Part shown: one piece after another, positions 52,959-63,626 of the stretch
Layout of the letters: the number at the start of each line of letters is the position of its first letter
Position numbering within the stretch: position 1 is the stretch's first letter
Assembly (NCBI RefSeq): GCF_020740795.1
Contig: NC_067286.1
Span: forward strand, 18,418,350-18,482,349
Direction of reading: 5' to 3'
Source: Apus apus
Taxonomy: Eukaryota; Chordata; Aves; Apodiformes; Apodidae
Length of the DNA: 64,000 nt
The notes under the pieces: model-generated
What the model was told of the DNA's origin: nothing
Seen by the model: the letters and a program-made list of their open reading frames with translations, nothing else
Databases searched by the model: none
Made by a program: the position numbers and the translations under genes

Positions 52959-53545
52959 GCCTCTCTTCATTGACTCCTGTATCCCATGGAGAAGGAAGTA
53001 GTAGTCAATGCATTCCAGGAACTTCCTGGATTGTTAGTGCCTTGCTGTGTTGTCCCTCCAGCACATGTCAGGGTGGTTGAAATCCCCCATGAGGACCAGG
53101 GCCTGTGAACACTAAATGCTCCTATAGAGCCTGTATCTGCCTATAAAGGGCCTTATCCACTTGGTCTTCCTGGTCAGGTGGCCTCTAGCAGACCCCCACT
53201 ATATCACCTACCCCTGTCTTCCCTTTAACCCTGACCTAGAAGCTCTGGGTCAGCTCCTTTTCCATCCCCAGTCGGAGCTTCATGGACTCCAGCAGGTCAC
53301 TGATGCAGAGGGTGACACCCCCTTCTCTTCTTCCTTGCCTGTCATTCCTGAGGAGCTTGTGTCTATCCATTCCCATGCTCCAGTCATAGGAACAATCTCA
53401 CCACATCGCAGTGATGCCAATAACATCATAGCCCTGCAGGCGTGCACACATCTGTAACTCCTCGTTTGTTCTCAGTGCTACATGTATTTGCATGGAGACA
53501 TTTAAGTTGGGGCCCCATTGAAGCTCTCTTACTGGCTGGGATTAC
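52959..53545 (-). pseudogene. CR1 ORF2 start: AP-like endonuclease domain, broken
   Basis: N-terminal part of the CR1 polyprotein, which nicks target DNA to start target-primed reverse transcription. Reading on the minus strand from about 53,545: LKCLHANTCSTENK (start of ORF2), GYDVIGITAMW (metal-binding Glu of the family replaced by Ala), DWSMGMDRHKLLRNDRQGRR, then GVTLCISDLLESMKLRLGME, then RPPDQEDQVDKALYRQ (the preceding Tyr codon is now a stop). MGDFNHPDMCW follows at 53,058-53,090, retaining the catalytic Asp and Asn, and then CIDYYFLLHGIQESMKRG. Several frame changes and stops make it inactive. It is continuous with ORF1 upstream. The RT that should follow is largely missing. Confidence 0.9.
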
Positions 53546-53559
53546 ATTCTCCTGCATTT

Positions 53560-54350
53560 CAGGGGTTCTCCTGCTGGCCTGTGATCCTTCTCCAGGCTCA
53601 GTGTACCTGTTAGTGGCATTGGCTTCAACTTGGTGGCAGTGGGATGGATTGAGGATCCCCTCATCCAGCAAGACTTGGCAAGCATGTGGCCAAATATGGT
53701 CTCCCCCTTCTCTATGAGATGGACCCCATCAGTCCCCAGGAGAACAGGTTTCTTGAAGGGAGTTCCATGGTCTAAGTAGCTGTAGCTACATCTGAAGGCT
53801 GTGACACCCTTAACCATTAATTTATTTGCCCAATGCAATTTGCCCTTGCAAGCTCATTCCCTCTGACTGGGAGGACTGATAAAAAGACTACCTGTGGTCC
53901 TGAGTCCTCCACTGCCACTCCCAGGGCTCTGTAATCCTCCATGGTCTTCAGATTGCTCCTGGCTACACCACTGGTGCCTAGGTGAAATGTCAGGAGTGGA
54001 TAATAGTCAGTGGAACTTTGAAATTTTAAGTAGCCTTTCAGTGATGTTCTTGGTACAAGCCCCCGATGAGCAGCAGAGCTCTCTGGAGAGTGGGCTGGGT
54101 CAGCACTTGGGTGCCTCTGTATCTCTCAGGAGACAGCGTCCCACCTACTATCACCAGTCACTGCCTCTGGTTTGCACTGGTTGTTACTCACCAAACCAAC
54201 TGGGCTGCCTTACTGGGCTGCAACAGCTTAGCTGATACAAAGAGTTCTTCCCCGCTCAGGATGCAGAGCTGTGAAACAGTTCTGCAAGGGCACCTCAGGC
54301 TTTGAGGGAGGTCTCTTCCTCGTGCTGGTTTTTACCTTTGAAATTTTCCA
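53560..54350 (-). pseudogene. CR1 ORF1 with SGNH-hydrolase (esterase-like) domain, broken
   Basis: CR1 ORF1 proteins carry a C-terminal SGNH/GDSL esterase-like domain. Here, on the minus strand, block I is near 54,150, where a VxVGDS-type motif is now degraded. Block III is at 53,967-53,978, reading GTSG where the family has GTND, within PLLTFHLGTSGVARSNL. TMEDYRALGVAVEDSGPQVV comes next, and block V has the Asp/His pair intact as TDGVHLIEKG (DGVH at 53,719-53,730). Stops and shifts separate the blocks. The 5' limit is uncertain: related basic and serine-rich wording continues to about 54,350, and possibly to 54,560. Recognition rests on motif order and on ORF2 following immediately. Confidence 0.82.
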
Positions 54351-57300
54351 TTCCTCTTTGTTACTTCTCTCCTTTCTGTGTGTGCTGGTGGGGTAGTCAT
54401 TGGCTGTTTGGCCTCAGGCTGTGGATTCACTGCAGCCTGGATTCCTGCCTTGTGAGTGAGGTCCGATGAGTGCCCCTGACCCGTGCAGCTGTGCCCATTA
54501 GAGGAGCTCCACACCACTCCACTCCCTGGGCTGCCTTTTGTGTGAGAGGCAGATGGGCTCCACCCATGCCTCCTCAGCAGCTCTATCCCTACGCTGTCTG
54601 CGCTTCCCTAGCTCAGGGAAACTCAGAAAAAGCCACCCTTGCAGATGTGTCTGCCCCAGTTTTTTGCCTCGGCAACGGAGCCTCAGCAAAGAAGCCTCGG
54701 AGAACATCAGCAAGGGCAAAAATCAACCCTTTGCCTATCTCCATGTCATTGCAACATCATTGCTCATGTCTTCCAAAGAAAAACACATCACGTTTAGGTG
54801 TATATTTAGGGACAGACCTTGACAAGAGCGAACAGGCTTGTTACCCAGGCCACGAGCAAGCCACCGGTGCAGTGTCGCCGTTTCCCTGCCTGAGACGACA
54901 CTCATCTCACCCTTCAGAAACCATCAGAGATGGGGAACAAGGAGAAGCCTGATCTCACCCAACCCTCAGTGTCTTCTGGCCTACCTCTTATCAAGGATCC
55001 CTATCACATACTGTCCTAAAAGATTGTAAAAATGCTTTTTGACTGTTAGCAGAGCCCACCCAGTGCAGGAACTGCTGATGGAAAGCTGCTGCCCTGAGCT
55101 TGTGCAGCAATTCCAAGATCAGCAGCATCACTGCTGATGGTGACTAGTGTCCAATAGTGTCTGATCCAGAAGGTAAAAGAACATCTCTAAAGCCCAGTTA
55201 TCTCCAGCTACTTACTGAAAGCTACCTTCTTCCCCCTACACCCTCCCCTTTTTTTTTTTCATTTTAACTAAGTCTTCCCTTTGGTAGCGCATGGGAAAGC
55301 GTGCTCCTCCTCAGACAATGCTAGAAGAGAGAATGGATAAAACATCCACTTGATGGAAAAACAGCATAAATGGTAATCAGAGCAGTGTCAGCTACTCACA
55401 GTGAAACACTGCACTGGTGAAACAGGATGTGCTCCTACCAACATTCACCAGCCACTACCCACCAGATGACAGGCTCTGCCCAGCATTTATACAGGAACAG
55501 TTTGTGATATAGCCAAAGCTTCAAGCCTCCTGTTTCCAAAGAAAGTGGAAATGCAGAACTTTTATAATCGAGTTTACAAATCTATATGCAGCTATGGAAT
55601 AGCTACCACTGGGACTTGAGATATAATAAGAGGTTTTGCTGAAATCGCCCCTGAAAATCTAAAAACAAAAAGATGACCACTGCTCTCAGCTGTAGACCTT
55701 TCCTTGTAATGAGCTGCGCAGCTGAAGCCACTACTAACTTTAGGTTTTTAAAGGAGCAATAGCATTTTGGCTAGGAGGTCTTCCTCCAAAAACCAGCTAG
55801 TAAATGACAACATGAATAAGAGCTTGAGCGCTTCAGATCATTACAGAGATGGCCTAAAGCTCCACATTTCACCTTGATTTTTTTTTTATTGCTATTGTCA
55901 AAACAGCTTGAAGAAAACTCTAGATAAATGGCTGCTTTCCTCCATCAAGCAACATTTTTAAAAGGCAAAAAAGTAAAAGTTAAATTCCACTGATGAATAA
56001 TTACTTCTAATAAATAAGAAGAAACAAATGCCATTGGCCTCATCAGCTTCCATGTCAGGCACCCAAGCTGCTACTGAACCAAATGAACATAATTTGCTGC
56101 AATGGCTGGGAGCAGCAACATGGAGAAACTCCCATTCATCTTGAAACATGGGAGACAGCTGGTGGCTCCTGACAGCCTGGCATCCCCTGTCCACCCCAAA
56201 AGCCCCATGCTGAACACAGTTAAACCCTTTTTAGCCTGTCCTTGTCTCAAACCACAGGTGGGCAAACATGCTTTGGCTTTGGGCCAGGACATAGATCTGT
56301 GTTACCCAGAGCAAAGATGGAGCCTCCACTCAGAATCAAGATGGTAACACACTGCCTGAGTGAAGGTCCTTCATGGAGACCATACTGCCCCAGACAGTGG
56401 TATTTACCCTTACTCCCTGCTGATGCAACAATGTCCAGGAGGCCAAAAAATTCCAGCTGCTTCCACATCTCAACCCAGGGCAGATTTTCACAAAAGAAGG
56501 TGACTCCTCCAGAGGATACTGGATCAGCAGAGCTCTTCCATCTATTGAAGTAATCTTAGAAATGATCCTCATCCTTTTTACCTCCTAAGCCACCTCCCCC
56601 ATGTATTTTCCCAACTCAAAACACCTGAAACTTATTATAAATGGGATCTGCCAAATGTAACCAGAGAAGCTTCAGGCGTTTGCTTCCTTCTGCACATCTG
56701 CTTCCAGGGGGCTCTGCTGGCAGAAGTAAGGAAGTCCTACTGCATGTGAGGTTACTGTAATATCACAAACTTAAGCTGGTTATTTCTTTCTTCTCTATTT
56801 TAAAAGCTACAAAATTCAGGTAGCTCAAGGAAAAACAACCTTTGGATTTTGTCTACTCATAAATCCATCACAACAGCTTGGGGGAAAACAGTAAATATGA
56901 TATTGGAGGAAGAGCACAAGTAGCCAGAAGAGTATCTGCCTTTCTGGATGTGCTATTTGCAACTGAAGGCAGGTACGAGGCTGTAATATTAGTATATGGT
57001 ATTGATTTGTTCATAATCCCCAGAAATGCCCCTGTAATGAACTCTGCTGTGCCCTTAATGATTTCATATTGAAGGATGTTAGGTGCTTCACTCATAACAG
57101 AGTAACAGCAATACCAAAAATAGCAAGCCTCTTAATAAAATGTTATTGAGGAGCCTGAATTTCAATATAAAAGGGACTCTGCTGTACTCAAGGGCTTACT
57201 AGATATAAATGCATACTTTAAAAAGTTGTATTAAAGCCATGTGAGTGCCTGAGTTACAGAGGCAATGTGAACTACTACTCCAGGGAGCAGCTGAGCCCTA

Positions 57301-60049
57301 GGTCCCCAGGAAACTTTTAGGCAGATATGATACAGACTGGGCTTGAATGGTGTACAGACTGGACAACATGTGGATAGGGTGTTGGATTAGATGCCATGTG
57401 CCTGATCCTGGCTCTGCTATTCACCCCCTCAGCTTCAGGCAGCAGCCTCCCAGAGTGCCACCAGCAAGCCGTGGCTGCAACTGGTGGAAACAGGCTTGCA
57501 AGAGAGGGCAGCCACCACTGGCTTACCGGCTGGAAGAAACGGGCTGGAAGAAGCCAGCATCCCCACCAAGCTCTGGACGACCATAAGGAGGTCAGAGTTG
57601 GGAGCATCATGGCTAAGGTTGACCTCACTTGCAGGCAATTCCTCAGCCTTAGCTTTGAAAGTGCAGCAAACAGCAGCCCCAAATTAAACCTGCCAACCAG
57701 GCTCCCCAGCCTCTATCAGCATGGACTCAGCCTGCAGGCTGGCCCAATCAGTATGACCCCTGCAGCTGGGAAGGATGGTAGTTGTTGACCTCCCAACACA
57801 TGCTGAGACAGTAAGGAGCCATGGCTGATGTACCACCTGGTGTCATGATGTGCAGGTGGCAGTCAGTATGAGTTATAGAGTGTATGCATGTATAAAATCA
57901 ACACACCAGAACCTGTGGTGAGGAAGAAAGCATCTTTCCAGCTTCAGGTCAGATGATCTCTCCAAGGAAAGGGGCATATGATCTCAAGGAGTTTGGCTGA
58001 AAACACAAGAGATGTCTGTCTGCACCTAACAACACATCTGGCTTTGGGTAGGTCTTCTGGCTTAGAAGACATCAGAGATATGGAGTGTGCTATCCAACTT
58101 CATACCCAAGTCTACCAGGACCCATTTCCACCTTAAGCCTTGCTCACACTCCTGTTACATGTATACCACCTATTTCTGCTGGCTTATTCCTCTCCATTAT
58201 TTTGGGGTGCTGCAGCCCAGGATGCAGAGCAAGTAGTTTCCAAGGTATTCCAGTACTGACAGGAGAGAACCACAGGAAGTGGGCAGCACTGCTTCACTTA
58301 GGGAGGGGACCCCGCTCTTGCCTCATCATGGCTGCCCCTTTGCAAACCCACTTTTTCCATTTGCCCCTTTTTCAGTCCACCTTCCCCACACCTGCCTGAG
58401 GTGGCATCCCTCACTGTGTCAGAACAGATCAAGATGAGGTCTCCCCTCTCCAGGAGACGTCAGAGATTTTTCTCTTTGAGTATCATGGGAGGAATGAGCC
58501 TCCTCAGTAGGCAAATACTTGACAGCAAGTTCAAGTAGATGTTTCAGTCCAGATGCAGAAGAGGCCAGCTGCAAAATATCATCACAGAGATGGGCACAGC
58601 TCTGTGAAATGGCTAGAGCAGAAAGATTCTCTGTATTCCTCCCACCCTCCCTCCCTCATTGCTATATCACTTGCCCAGCAGGACCACTGTTTACTCTGGC
58701 CTTAGGACCATCTCTTGCTCCCTTCACTCTGGTGGGAGAGACATAAAAATTAGGACTCACCTTTGTAACAGTGGGGTTGGGTTTGCTCTTGGAAATAACA
58801 ATGGGAGCAAGCCATAGCTGAGGAGGTAACATTTGCTTTGTTCACTGCAGAGTTTATTTAACCCTTGATCCCACCAGACAGGATGCATCCCTCATCTCCA
58901 GGTCATCCTATAGCTCCTGTGTGGGAAAGAGCTTGTTGCTGAGCTGCTGGAGATAAAGCCAGTGGCATTACTATGCCACTGCTGCTCCTTACCAGCTCAG
59001 GCCACCTGCAGTGTTGCCTCCCTCTTCTCAAACATAAACTGCCTCTCTGCTCTAGCCTAGCTCCTACATTGAGTTAAGCCACAGCCTGGCAGCAGGTGGT
59101 CCCCCCCAGGAGACAACAAGCATCCTTGGACCCTGTCTCTGGGAAGGACTGTGAATCCTGAAGTGGTGAAATAAGACCATTTCTCCATCAGTGCATGGAG
59201 AGCAGAAGTTATTAGCATTTACACTGTAGAAACTTCTGCCTGCAAGAGCAGAATCAAGTTTGCTCAAGTCTTCAGGCTATGCAAAACTAGAATTGCTGAT
59301 GCTAAACCAGAGGCAGTTTGACACTGATTTGTGTTTCCCATTGTTGGTTTCAGAAGAGGAGTGCCACCAGAGCTCAGCAGTTTTGTATGATCCTAACTCC
59401 TTTGCAGCAGTACTTTTTATCGTTCCTTAGACTAAAGGCAGCACTTCAGTGGTGCTGCTGCAACGAGGACTGTGTGGGGCTTGTCACTGCTTGTACAGAC
59501 ACTATAAAGAAGTTTTCAATCTAAGGTGACAGGGAAATGGAAATATTATTAGAAGGGAAAAAGAAACAGTGACAGGAATTTGTCTGCTGTGCTTAGCAGG
59601 CTCTGGCAGCAGGCTCGCAGGTGCAGAGGAGCTCAGCTCTCACTTCTGCAGGTGCAGGACAGACAACTCTTGTGGTGCTGTGTGCCCATCCAGCACCAGC
59701 ACTGATAACATCTGAATATCTGGTCATTTCACTAAAGTGGTCATTGACCTCTGCCAAAACCCCAATGTAAGGTGTCCTCAAACCTCCAGGCAAACTAGGC
59801 ACACAATCCCAAACTCCCGCATTCCCAGTCCGCATCCTAACCCCTTAACTGCATACCTGGCGACCCACAGCTCTTGTGAAAAGCTGCCTCTTCTCATTCA
59901 TGTTCATTTAAATTCAGTTCACTTCCAGAAGGCAATGCTGGGTTTGGTTTTTTTTTGTGAAACGGGCACCAAGAGACCACATTTGTAGGAACTTTTTAAA
60001 TGGCCCCTATCCAGCGCAACTAACTATAGTAAGTGAACTGTATAATATG
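54351..60049. other. Non-coding sequence, 5.7 kb
   Basis: The first ~200-300 bp may still be CR1 ORF1 N-terminal sequence. Beyond that I see no exon, LINE or LTR. It contains a T run near 55,251-55,260 and somewhat higher GC than the left half. Overlapping open frames on both strands (for example 57,300-57,790) look like chance. Confidence 0.45.
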
Positions 60050-60088
60050 TTTGAATAACATATGGGAGTCTGGGAGGGCTTTTTTTTG

Positions 60089-60780
60089 TCATTGTTTATC
60101 CCCATCTGTACTATGTAAAAGGTCTGACTGAGCAGGAATAGCCCGATTGATGGATCCCCTGGTATTAACTAACCAGGTGGCCTTTGCCAAATTTTTGTCC
60201 CAGTTTTTGAAAGTTCCACCACCCATTGCCTTCAGGGTAGCTTTCAACAAACCATTGTACCTTTCAACTTTCCCTGAGGCTTGTGCATAGTACGGGATAT
60301 GGTAGATCCATTCAATACCATGCTCTTTAGCCCAGTCAGTCACAAGACTGTTTTGGAAATGAGTCCCATTGTCTGACTCAATTCTTTCTGGAGTCCATGT
60401 CTCCAAAAGATTTGCTTCACAAGGCCCAGGACAGTATTCCTGGCTGTGGCATGAGGCACAGGATATGTTTCCAACCATCCTGTACTTGTCTCCACCATTG
60501 TAGGCACATAGCACTTACCCTGGCAGGTCTGAGGCAGTGTAATATAATCAATTTACCAAGCCTCTCCATACCTGCACTTTGACCACCTCCCCTCATACCA
60601 CAAAGGTTTCAACCATTTTGCCTGCTTAATTGCAGCACATGTCTCACAGTCATGGATCACCTGTGCAATAGTGTCCATAGTTAAGTCAATCCCTTGGTCA
60701 CGAGCCCATTTGTATGTTGCATCTCTGCCCTGATGACCTGAAGTGTCATGGGCCCATCGAGCTAGAAAGAGCTCACCCTT
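60089..60780 (-). pseudogene. ERV integrase domain, interrupted
   Basis: The N-terminal zinc-binding HHCC motif is readable as RWAHDTSGHQG followed by CETCAAIKQ (about 60,765-60,635). The catalytic core then shows IDYITL (first Asp, about 60,550; a stop lies just before it), IESDNGTHFQN (second Asp, about 60,380-60,350) and SGKVERYNG (catalytic Glu, about 60,280-60,260), so the D, D and E codons all survive. The last part, WLVNTRGSINRAIPAQ, marks the start of the C-terminal region. The frame ends at 60,089. The stop and at least one frame change rule out a working protein. Confidence 0.88.
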
Positions 60781-60789
60781 ATGTTCCCA

Positions 60790-61240
60790 GTCTAAATCTA
60801 CTTGGAACACTTGAGCTGCCTCATCTGCTCGTTGGTTGTGTCGATGTTCCTCAGTGGCTTGACTCAGAGGCACGTGTGCAGCTACATGACCCACTTTTAC
60901 CACCAGTTTCTCTATCCGAGCTGCAATGTCCTTCCACAGGTCAGCAGCCCAAATAGGTTTACCCTTTCTCTGCCAGTTGTTCTGCTGCCACTGCTTTAGC
61001 CAACCCCACAAGGTGTTTGCTGCAATACATGAATCACTGTAGAAATAGAGTCTTGGACACCCATATTGTTTGGCAATGTGCAAAGCCAGCTGGATGGCTT
61101 TTACCTCTGCAAACTGACTTTATTCACCTTCTCCTTCAGCTACTTGTGCAACTAGTCATGTAGGACTCCACACGGCAGCTTTCCACTTCCAGTGGTTCCC
61201 TACAGGACGACAGGAGCCATCAGTGAAAAGAGCAAATTGT
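60790..61240 (-). pseudogene. ERV RNase H domain
   Basis: All four acidic catalytic positions of retroviral RNase H are still coded: FTDGS (61,213-61,227), FAEVKAIQLAL (about 61,120-61,090), YFYSDSCIAAN (about 61,050-61,020) and NQRADEAAQV (about 60,830). The order and spacing match the RNase H fold. At least one frame break or stop lies between the first two motifs. Confidence 0.85.
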
Positions 61241-61379
61241 TTCTCAGTCTCTGGTAGATGATCATATGGTGGAGCTTCTTGAGCCTGTCTCACCACTTCT
61301 TGTGGTGGCATTCCAAAGTGTGTGCCTTCTGGCCAGTTTGTAATTGCTTCTACAATACCTGGATGACTAGGTCTTCCTA

Positions 61380-62640
61380 TTCAAGCTCGCTGGGTGATTA
61401 AAGCAGTCCATTTACTCCAAGTCACATTGGTGCCATGATGGACAGGAGAAAGGTTACTCTGGAACATGAATCTCAGCACTCGTAATCTGGGCGCCAGGAG
61501 AAGCTGTGCTTCAGTGCTGATCACTTCCAAAGCGGCTCTAACTCCTTTATATGCTGCAAGTATCTCCTTGTCAGTTGTCGTGCAGTTGGCCTTGGAACCT
61601 CTGTAGCTCCAGCTCAAGAATCTCAAGGGTCGACATTGAGTCTCCCCTGGTGCTTTCTGCCAGAGACTCCAGTTAGGACCATTGTGTCCGGCTGTGGCGT
61701 AGAGCACATTATTGATGTCCAGTCCCATTCTAACTGGTCCAAGGGCCATTGTGTGCACAATCTCCTTTTTGATCTGCTCAAAATCTCTCTGTTGTTCAGG
61801 ACCCCACTTAAAGTCACTCTTCTTTCAGGTCACCTCATAGAGAAGTTTCACAATTTCACTGTAACCTAGAATGTGCATTCTCCAGAAAACAAGTTTCTAA
61901 AAAGATTTGAGTGTCCTTTTTAGTAGATGGTGGGGCCATATCTGTTGTTAATCACGTTCATTGGAATCTGGGGATGTCCATCTTTCCATCTAATTCCCAG
62001 GAACTGAATCTCTTGTGTAGGTCCCTTGACCTCCTTTTCACAGCAAAACCAGCTTCCAGAAGAATATGGATGATCTTTTTTACCTTTCTTGAAGACTTCT
62101 TCTGGCATGTCATTCCACACAATGATGTCATCGATGTACTGCAGGTGTTCTGGAGCTCCACCCTTCTCCAGTGCAGCGTAGATCAGTCCATGGCAAACGG
62201 TTGAGCTGTGTTTCCACCCCTGGGGCAGTTTATTCCAGATGTATTGGACTCTCCTCCAGGTGAAAACAAACTGTGGCCTGCACTCTGGTGCTAGAGGAAT
62301 AGAGAAAAAGGCATGAGCAATGTCAATAGTGGCAACACCACCTGGCTGCTTTCGACTCCAGCTCGTACTGAAGTTCTAGCATGTCCGGCACAGCAGCACT
62401 GAGTGGTGGTGTCACCTCATTCAGGCCATGATAGTCCATTGTCGGCCTCCACTCGCCATCAGGCTTTCGCACTGGCCAAAAGGGCAGCTGAAGGGTGACT
62501 GAGTCCTGCTGATCACTTCCTGGCTTTCCAATTGCCAGATCAGCTTATGAATGGGGATCACAGAGTCTCTGTTGGTGCGATATTTCCGTCTATGCACCAT
62601 GGAAGTGACAATTGGCACCTTGTTGGTCTTCGACCTTCAG
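61380..62640 (-). pseudogene. ERV reverse transcriptase domain, frameshifted
   Basis: The N-terminal fingers are readable as PIHKLIWQLESQEVISRTQS (about 62,555-62,495). The catalytic YIDD box lies at 62,127-62,138 in the context QYIDDIIVWNDMPEEVF and is intact. Next is IQFLGIRWKDG (about 62,010), where LTR-retroelement RTs have the LG-x-x motif. The connection region with TTDKEILAAYKGVRAALE follows (about 61,590-61,535). At least two frame changes separate these blocks, and parts of the palm are only recognisable in other frames. Confidence 0.87.
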
Positions 62641-62648
62641 CAACCCCA

Positions 62649-62969
62649 CTACAGAAAGTAATCTGAAAGGCCAGGCAAAGTATGCAGCTGTTCAGTGTCC
62701 TCAGTCTCTACAGCTGCTATACCAAAGGCCCACCGGTACCCTTTCGGGTCACGGAAATATCCTTTTTTGAGATAGCCTATGACAAGGATGTATGGGGCAT
62801 CTGGGCCAGTCACTGTAAGGTGCATTTGCCACTTTTTACCACTGAGGCTCACACTGGCCTCCACAACAGTCAGTTCCTGAGATCCTCCTGTCACTTCAGA
62901 AATAGAGATGGATTCTGTCCCTTTATGATTCAATGGCATTAGTGTGCACTGTGCACCAGTGTCCACCAA
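62649..62969 (-). pseudogene. ERV aspartic protease region
   Basis: An open stretch of about 100 codons beginning just before LVDTGAQCTLMP, which carries the DTG active-site triad of retroviral aspartic proteases. A second conserved part, DAPYILVIGYLKKGYF, follows about 55 residues later, where the family has its flap and hydrophobic core. There is no start codon of its own, as expected for a domain inside a polyprotein. It is followed by the RT domain. Confidence 0.85.
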
Positions 62970-63626
62970 AGCTTTATATCTTTGTGGTTCTGATGTGCCA
63001 GGCCACCAAATCTACACAGTCCAGTAAACTCAGTTGTCCCTCTCCTTGCCCTGGCTGGAGACAGGACACCTCTAATATTGAGCATTCGAGGTCAATGCAC
63101 TATTCTGGCTGGTGACCGGTGCACCCTTCTTCTTGAAAGAACCGTCTCCTGCCTTTGTTCTGTTTAGTAGCTCTTGCACGCATATCTGGAGAATATCAGT
63201 GGGTTTCTTGTCCCAGATTCTCATGTTCTCTTTAAAATAATTTTTCAAGACACCCCACAGGTAGCATCACAGTGGGTCCTCTGTCTCTCTCGCTGCTCTC
63301 TCGTAGCAGGACTTCTCCTCTTAATGGCTGCAACATGTGACCAGTTGTCTAGGGAGATTCTGGAATTTACCTCCCTGTCTGTTCAGCATCTTATTCTTTC
63401 TGCCAGTCATTTGTTCAATGGCTGTGGTGTGGAACTGATGGGAATCAGAGATTATGTCTCCATACTGTTGTGCTTTGTAAGCCACCTCACACACAGTTGG
63501 TTTTGCATCATCTTCAAAGTATCACATAAAGGAGAATATATGGGCACGTGCTGGTGGTACAGCCTGTGCAAACCTCCGGAACATCTGTGTGTTGCACAGA
63601 ACATCACCAGGATTTGCAAGTCCATC
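62970..63626 (-). pseudogene. ERV gag 3' portion and gag-pro junction, decayed
   Basis: Sequence between the LTR insertion and the protease. It has short readable stretches such as DGLANPGDVLCNTQMFRRF (about 63,626-63,565) in the position expected for the end of gag, but no clear Cys-x2-Cys zinc knuckle. Stops break the frame repeatedly. Assignment is by position and by continuity with the protease. Confidence 0.6.

Larger units (their letters stand above)
60050..63626 (-). mobile_element. Endogenous retrovirus, partial: gag end, protease, RT, RNase H, integrase
   Basis: A degraded minus-strand provirus fragment with its domains in the usual retroviral order. Homology starts at 63,626, where a family B LTR interrupts it, and fades soon after the integrase, near 60,050. 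No LTR of its own, primer-binding site or envelope gene is visible. Stops and frame changes occur throughout, for example one just before the first integrase Asp. Many domain signatures can still be read, so the insertion is moderately old. It looks like a class found commonly in bird genomes, but I cannot assign the ERV genus without a phylogeny. Confidence 0.9.

Noticed and set aside
52760..54240. Plus-strand open frames of up to 113 codons
   Set aside because: They are shadows of the minus-strand CR1 ORF1, endonuclease and inserted LTR.
53560..54350. A host SGNH-hydrolase gene
   Set aside because: The CR1 endonuclease follows immediately in the same orientation, the frame is broken, and CR1 ORF1 is known to carry this domain.
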